A DNA stretch of 64,000 bases from Rhodocollybia butyracea (taxonomy: Eukaryota; Basidiomycota; Agaricomycetes; Agaricales; Omphalotaceae). Under the pieces are notes generated by a model that was not told the DNA's origin, ran no database searches, and saw only the letters and a list, made by a program, of their open reading frames with translations. Location: NCBI GenBank assembly GCA_015501585.1, contig JADNRY010000144.1, forward strand, positions 62,001-126,000, read 5' to 3'. Each line of letters starts with the position of its first letter. The first letter of the stretch is position 1. Below, piece by piece: positions 58,018 through 64,000 of the stretch. Position numbers and translations under genes: made by a program.

Positions 58018-58439
58018 CGCTTGATACTGCCCTTCCTGCCTTTCTGCCCTTTGTGATGGCGTTAATTATATCTTATCAGTACCACTCGTATTCCTTATAG
58101 TAGTGCTCTTCTTGCATGTATAAAAACTGACTTTGAACACAGTTAACAATAGAAGTGACCATGTGACCAGTACTGAGTAACTACTGAAACCCCCTAATGG
58201 TCCAAAGGCCTAAAGTCCCACTGGGCTATCAATATTTAACTGTATATGGGGCTATAGTACAAACAACTTGTGTACAAGCAATTACCAAATTGGGACATTG
58301 CTTGTACACATACTGATACTGGGGCTACGCAGGTGATAAAAAAGTTGTAAAAAGGCCTTAAAACCCCATTGTGAACTACCCTAATGTAGCTAGCTGAGTA
58401 TTCACAGGTCCTTTGGGTATTTTGGTACCATCTTCAAGT

Positions 58440-58772
58440 TAAAGATGGACACAAGTCTGGATCTTTACAGGTGACTCGCGGGTTTGACCCGTGGGAATAC
58501 CCGTCTGACCCGGATCTACCTGTTCCCACGGGTCCGGGTCAGGTCACAGGTCACCCCTTGGGGATTTCCAGACCTTGTAATGTACTATATATGTACATTG
58601 TAAGTACAAATAGGGCCAGGTACCTGCAGGTAGACCTGTATGATCCGGATCCGCCGGATCCAGGTACCCATTTCCCACGGGTCCGGGCCAGGTTACAGGT
58701 CCCTTTTTTTGGGTGCAGGTACCTGTGCAGCGGGTCCGGGTTTACCGGGATCCAGACTCGTGTCCATCCTTA
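58440..58772. mobile_element. hAT MITE, 333 bp, perfect 8-bp duplication
   Basis: Termini TAAAGATGGACACAAGTC and the complement of TAAGGATGGACACGAGTC. Both flanks read CTTCAAGT (58432-58439, 58773-58780). Interior is dense in palindromes (GGGTCCGGGTCAGGTCACAG, GGATCCGCCGGATCC). No ORF. TIR and internal motifs relate it to the MITE at 53970. Confidence 0.95.
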
Positions 58773-58780
58773 CTTCAAGT

Positions 58781-59292
58781 AGTGTGATAATATAAGCTGC
58801 CTTCCTCTTTGTAGGAGCTACTTGTACATATATTTGGAGCTGGGCTGGTACTAGAGGACAAAGAAGATGAGCCAGATTCTGACATTCTGACAAGGAAGAC
58901 AGATTAAGTATTAGAGAAGTAGCAAGAGCAGGATTTAAGGCAACAACAGATGAGCAACCCTGGCAAGAGAACCAACAAGGTAATAAAAATTGTAAGACAC
59001 AACCAATGCATAGAATAGCAGGTACTAAGCAGCAGTCACCAGTGAGAATCTAATCTTCAAGGATTTACAAGGATATATGAGCCAAAAAAAATGTCTCAGA
59101 GTACAAAGATATATGAAATAATGAGAGTGAGAAAGAGAAAAAAGAGGGAATTGTTGATCAAGGAGACAACAGAGGTCCAAGTCAGGGTAGGTGCTTTCAA
59201 AAAAAAAAAAATCCAAAAAAGTGAACATGGTCTATAGATAGGACAAAACACTTACAGATTGAGATTGAATGGAACCTTGATATATTCAGTAA
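58781..59292. other. Intergenic, short coding-like tail
   Basis: 58815-58908 (+), after a TTTGTAG acceptor-like site, reads ELLVHIFGAGLVLEDKEDEP then a stop; it may be the last exon of a lost gene interrupted by the MITE at 58440. 58909-59292 is AT- and A-rich without recognisable features. Confidence 0.3.
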
Positions 59293-59932
59293 TAGGGACA
59301 GTCAAAGTAGGGCGATTATGAGTAGATTAATTTACATGATTAAATCTAAAAATTGAGTCTCAAAAAAGCCAAAGAAATAAGCAACTCCAGAGTCACATAT
59401 TTTTGTCGCTGAAATACCCTTCTGATTAATTGACACAACATGATATATATATGGTATACACTTGGGTTAGGGTAGCGCCATGGGCGGCGACGGCGCTGTG
59501 CCTATGGCGCGCCACAACTAAAGAACACAATCCTCTTTCTACTTGTGAGCCTCTCTAGTCTGAGCCCAAGTTACTGGACCAGTCATCCAGCATCCAGATT
59601 GGAACTTGTTGAAATAGAAGAAAGCGAGAAAAGAGCTGAGTGTTTGGAGTAGAGATGATTTTTGAATAGCAGAGTCTAATGCTTATTGCTTAATATGGGT
59701 CTGTCTTGCCAAAGAATAGGCGAGATATGCTCTTTGAAGCCTTTTTACTTGCTGGGGCCGAGAGGGACAGGTAAGCGCCGAAACATCTTGAATTAATCGA
59801 CGGAATTAATCAGGTAGGTAGATAATCGGGTCGGTCAAAGTCAATGTAGATTTAAATCGACTTTTCATTCTTTAAAAATAAAATAATCATCTAAATAATC
59901 TGTCTTTAATCACCCTACTTTGACTGTCCCTA
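59293..59932. mobile_element. MITE-like element with TA flanks
   Basis: Left end TA-GGGACAGTCAAAGTAGGG (59293) and right end complementary to it, ending at TA (59931-59932). TA at both sides suggests Tc1/mariner-like target duplication. Subterminal GATTA motifs also pair. No ORF. A GC-rich inverted motif (GCGCCATGGGC / CCTATGGCGC) lies near 59475-59512. Confidence 0.65.
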
Positions 59933-60072
59933 ATGTTAGGTTATTGTACAATATCAGAAGAGAAGAAGAAGAAAAATTTGAGTAACAATGGAGGCATTAC
60001 ATTAAATCCTGATGTAGGGAACGTGATAACAGTGTGTGTGTTGTGTAAACATGCTGGGGTGTTTAGAGCTGG

Positions 60073-60849
60073 ATGATATTTTTGTCACTGTTGCAGCAGC
60101 TGCCTCAAGTATATTTCCATATTATCCACTTTGTTATCCACCTTGGGCATTGGAATCTGCTTCATGGTCTAACAAGACCTGGACAATATCCTTGTGGCCT
60201 TGAGCAGAAGCAGCCTGGAGTGCATTTCCATGGTACCCACCTTGGGCATTGGCATCTGCTTTGTGCTCTAACAAAAGATGGACAATATCCTGGTTGCCTT
60301 GATCGGCAGCTGCCTGGAGTGCATTTCCATAGTATCCACCTTGGGCATTGGCATCTGCTTTGTGCTCTAACAAAAGCTGGACAATATCCTTGTTGCCTTG
60401 ATCGACAGCTGCCTGGAGTGCATTTCCATAGTATCCACCTTTGGCATTGGCATCTGCTTTGTACTCTAACAGGAGCTGGACAATATCCTTGTTGCCTTCT
60501 GCAGCAGATGCCTGGAGTGCATTTGCATACTGTCCGCCTTGGGCATTGGCATCTGCTTTGTGATCTAACAAGAGTTCGACAATATCCTTGTTGCCTCTAT
60601 AAGCGCTGCCTGGAGTGCATTTCCATAGTATCCACCTTGAGCATTGGCATCTGCTTTGTACTATAACAAAAGCTGAACAATATCCTTGTTGCCTTTATCA
60701 ACAGCTGCCTGGAGTGCATTTGGATAGCATCCACCTTGCGCATTGGCATCTGCGTTGTGCTCTAGCAGAAGCTGGACTGTAGCCTTCTTGCCATTCACAG
60801 CAGCTGCCTGGAGTGCATTCCCATATTTTCCACCTTGGGCATTGACATC
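60073..60849 (-). pseudogene. Ankyrin-repeat array of a third NLR-like gene, broken
   Basis: About seven units of the NLR-1 type on the minus strand: GKYGNALQAAAVNGKKATV, CYPNALQAAVDKGNKDIVQL, QYANALQASAAEGNKDIVQ, YYGNALQAAVDQGNKDIVQL, YHGNALQAASAQGHKDIVQV. A stop (TAG, near 60660) replaces Glu in one unit, a frameshift follows near 60600, and the C-terminal end is disrupted by a small duplication (GTGGATA) near 60125. The 5' side ends abruptly at the palindrome border (60849/60850), so no NACHT is present. Sequence is close to the 15.8-17.1-kb array, showing shared origin. Confidence 0.85.
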
Positions 60850-63451
60850 TGTACATAGTGTCTTTAGATATATCAGAGGTCCCTGAAACGAGATTACAGC
60901 CGGAGCGGCAGTCAAAGCTGTTTTATTACCATATTTAGAATGCCAGCAAAGCGGCCTAAAAGCTTGTTTATGCATGGGTATTCTACCTAATAGCAGTCTA
61001 CATAGTGTTTATAGATGCACAGTAGGTACCTAGAGCGAAATTAAAGCTGGTATGTGGTGTAATAGTGGCCCTGCTTCGAGATTTGGGACTGTGGCTGTGC
61101 TTTAAAAAATCGAAGTAAAGGTAGGGATGTTTGATATACTAGTGGTACAGGCATGATTTCTACATAGTATATATATACCTGAAGCGAAATTAGAGCATTC
61201 TGTGGAGAGAATAAGCTGTAATTGCCAGCTCTAGGCCGGAGGAGGTCAAAGCTGTATGACCAAATAGGGAAATATATCATTACATACAGGTGGTGTTGAG
61301 TCGAAGTTGGGCTCAGTAATGGCATGGCCTCTCAAGGTCTGAGGTTTGGAATACATATCTGAGTAGTGTAGTATACTAGCTACGCCCTCCAGGTGTTATA
61401 TTTCCCAATATGTGGGCAGGAGGATGTACATGGAGTGATCAATTGTGAGTAACCATCAAAATTCGCATTTTTGAGGAATTAAATACTAATAATGAGTGCC
61501 TAAGCGCAGGTAGCACCTCAAAGCTTGGTAGGTATACTGTACTACATAGTATACACTCGATCCGTGTCCAAGAACCACTAATATGGCACCAGAGGCGATG
61601 GTATGTACTGATCTTTATAGATTTTGCCTGAAAACTCGATTTTTTGAGGAATTAGCATAGAATATTGGGGCCTTGAGAGTAGCCAAGAGGCTGAAACATC
61701 GTATCTAGACTGTACTACATAGTACTAGACGTCGCCATATGCAAAAACGATTTATAGAGCACCTGAAGCGATGGTATTCCCTGATCTGTATGGATTCTGC
61801 CAAAAAATGCGATTTTCAGGAAATAAAACAGGCATAGAGTGTGCTACAAGTCCCAGATCCAGCCAAAAACTTGGGAAACATGTCTTCAAATCCAATTCAA
61901 CGATTATCAGGTGTTATATCTACATCTGGGTACCTCCATGGAACAATACTGTGGTAAGTGCACACTAGGATATCTCTACTTGGCTCAAAGTTCAGATCGT
62001 GACATTGAGATGTATATACTGAAACCTTTTAATCTGGCGGGCCTATATATGATTCGAATACATGATTCCCAAAGTTTGAGCATAGTCTGAGGTCCATAGC
62101 ATACTCTATTCATGTTTTATGTCCTGAAAATCGCATTTTTTGGCAGAATCCATACAGATGAGGGAATACCATCGCTTCAGGTGCTCTATAAATTGTTTTT
62201 GCATATGGCGACGTCTAGTACTATGTAGTACAGTCTAGATACGATGTTTCAGCCTCTGGCCCGCCAGATTAAAAGGTTTCAGTATATACATCTCAATGTT
62301 ACGATCTGAACTTTGAGCCAAGTAGAGATATCCTAGTGTGCACTTACCACAGTATTGTTCCATGGAGGTACCCAGATGTAGATATAACACCTGATAATCG
62401 TTGAATTGGATTTGAAGACATGTTTCCCAAGTTTTTGGCTGGATCTGGGACTTGTAGCACACTCTATGCCTGTTTTATTTCCTGAAAATCGCATTTTTTG
62501 GCAGAATCCATACAGATCAGGGAATACCATCGCTTCAGGTGCTCTATAAATCGTTTTTGCATATGGCGACGTCTAGTACTATGTAGTACAGTCTAGATAC
62601 GATGTTTCAGCCTCTTGGCTACTCTCAAGGCCCCAATATTCTATGCTAATTCCTCAAAAAATCGAGTTTTCAGGCAAAATCTATAAAGATCAGTACATAC
62701 CATCGCCTCTGGTGCCATATTAGTGGTTCTTGGACACGGATCGAGTGTATACTATGTAGTACAGTATACCTACCAAGCTTTGAGGTGCTACCTGCGCTTA
62801 GGCACTCATTATTAGTATTTAATTCCTCAAAAATGCGAATTTTGATGGTTACTCACAATTGATCACTCCATGTACATCCTCCTGCCCACATATTGGGAAA
62901 TATAACACCTGGAGGGCGTAGCTAGTATACTACACTACTCAGATATGTATTCCAAACCTCAGACCTTGAGAGGCCATGCCATTACTGAGCCCAACTTCGA
63001 CTCAACACCACCTGTATGTAATGATATATTTCCCTATTTGGTCATACAGCTTTGACCTCCTCCGGCCTAGAGCTGGCAATTACAGCTTATTCTCTCCACA
63101 GAATGCTCTAATTTCGCTTCAGGTATATATATACTATGTAGAAATCATGCCTGTACCACTAGTATATCAAACATCCCTACCTTTACTTCGATTTTTTAAA
63201 GCACAGCCACAGTCCCAAATCTCGAAGCAGGGCCACTATTACACCACATACCAGCTTTAATTTCGCTCTAGGTACCTACTGTGCATCTATAAACACTATG
63301 TAGACTGCTATTAGGTAGAATACCCATGCATAAACAAGCTTTTAGGCCGCTTTGCTGGCATTCTAAATATGGTAATAAAACAGCTTTGACTGCCGCTCCG
63401 GCTGTAATCTCGTTTCAGGGACCTCTGATATATCTAAAGACACTATGTACA
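60850..63451. repeat. 2.6-kb near-perfect palindrome
   Basis: Left arm 60850-62043 is repeated in reverse complement at 62258-63451 without length changes: mirrored positions always sum to 124301, e.g. a 95-codon frame at 61041-61325 (-) recurs at 62976-63260 (+). Only one mismatch was noticed where checked (GATCGTGAC versus GATCGTAAC near the centre). The ~214-bp centre holds a direct copy (about 62103-62259) of 62462-62617. The arms themselves are built of diverged units with recurring CTACATAGTAxTA, ACCTGAAGCGA and AGCGGCCTAAAAGC motifs. No transposase or terminal target duplication is visible. Confidence 0.93.
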
Positions 63452-64000
63452 TCCCTATTAGCAAGGATATCTGCTGTACAAGCAGGCTTTTAGGCCGCTT
63501 TGCTGGCATTCCCAATTAGGCAGTGATGTACAGCTTTGACCGAAGGTAATCTAAATCTTTTCATTCAATCCAACCCATTACGGTGCCCCATCCATCGAGG
63601 TACAGTGCTAAAATATTAATACACTATCCATAGCCTTTTTTGGGCTAGCTACCCATACAGAAACATCCCAATTAGGCTTGTAAATTGCCTATTTTAACGA
63701 AGCTATCGAAACCTGCAATCGGCGAGTCACATGACCCCATCAAATGTGTACCCGTGCCGCCGCTTTAGCCATAGCTTAATATGGCCAACTGTTATATTTC
63801 TAAATTTGGCTAAAACAGTTGTGATGTGACATGCAGATGCAAGCTTCATGTTACACACAGCAAAAAATTCCCTAATTCAGTAATTTTTCAAAGGCCAGGC
63901 TGTGACATATACCACATTGCAATGCAGGCACATTTGCCGTGGCGGACAGAACCATCTTAAATTGCAATGTGGGATGTGGCCACATCCATCTTACATTACA
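63452..64000. other. Continuation of the repeat units, then unassigned sequence
   Basis: 63479-63550 is a diverged copy of the unit at 63340-63420 (AGGCTTTTAGGCCGCTTTGCTGGCATT), so the degenerate array extends past the palindrome on this side. 63560-64000 shows no gene; CATTGCAATG / CATTGCAATTTAAG motifs near 63910-63960 hint at another repeat border beyond the window. Confidence 0.5.

Noticed and set aside
61041..63260. Conserved small proteins encoded in the 61-63-kb region
   Set aside because: The same peptides appear on both arms only because the DNA is palindromic; the frames lack start context and any family.

Overview
The window looks like a repeat-dense, gene-poor stretch of a filamentous basidiomycete genome, most likely an Agaricomycete. 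The evidence is very short introns (45-57 nt, GT..AG, several with CTAAC branch sites) and gene families typical of that class: DUF6589, RecQ-like helicases, KDZ transposases, NACHT-ankyrin STAND receptors, and Copia, Gypsy and hAT elements. No species is named, and no rRNA, tRNA or CRISPR was found. Bacterial-style signals are not expected.

Layout. 1-1.57 kb: an open-ended retroelement ORF1/Gag-like gene on the minus strand. 1.57-6.2 kb: half of a hAT MITE fused to a four-exon DUF6589 gene (+), which converges tail to tail (25 bp apart) on a decayed RecQ-like helicase (-). 6.2-15.8 kb: mostly relics, namely an LTR-like repeat, low-complexity sequence, a Gypsy-like LTR and a gag pseudogene. 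15.8-19.0 kb (-): NLR-1, a NACHT-ankyrin receptor with 13 nearly identical 33-aa repeats. 20-35 kb: a graveyard of rearranged, inverted copies of an MFS transporter-like gene, with a small secreted-protein gene and its decayed duplicate at 27-28.6 kb. 35.3-41.8 kb: an LTR retrotransposon derivative (minus strand) with about 1.07-kb LTRs, a 4-bp target duplication, a PBS and a PPT, but almost no coding capacity. 42.5-45.5 kb (+): NLR-2, a paralogue of NLR-1 that lacks the ankyrin domain, has an early stop and carries a hAT insertion upstream. 45.5-51.9 kb: an LTR-like fragment, a periodic hairpin repeat and a full-length but dead Copia element with a foldback insertion. 51.9-60 kb: a DDE transposase relic split by an LTR-like repeat and a hAT MITE, then a KDZ transposase relic, a hAT element with a partial transposase, and two further MITEs. 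60-63.5 kb: a third ankyrin array (pseudogene) abutting a near-perfect 2.6-kb palindrome.

How the parts relate. The two NLR genes share an exon plan in which the P-loop sits on a 25-nt microexon, and three ankyrin/NACHT loci lie within 45 kb, which suggests local duplication of an innate-immunity or allorecognition receptor followed by decay. The mobile elements are nested, which gives a relative order of insertions. Many premature stops in element-encoded genes are TGA where CGA (Arg) is expected, consistent with C-to-T change at CpG. The loci most worth follow-up are the DUF6589/RecQ pair, the high-identity ankyrin array with its microexon P-loop, and the large palindrome.
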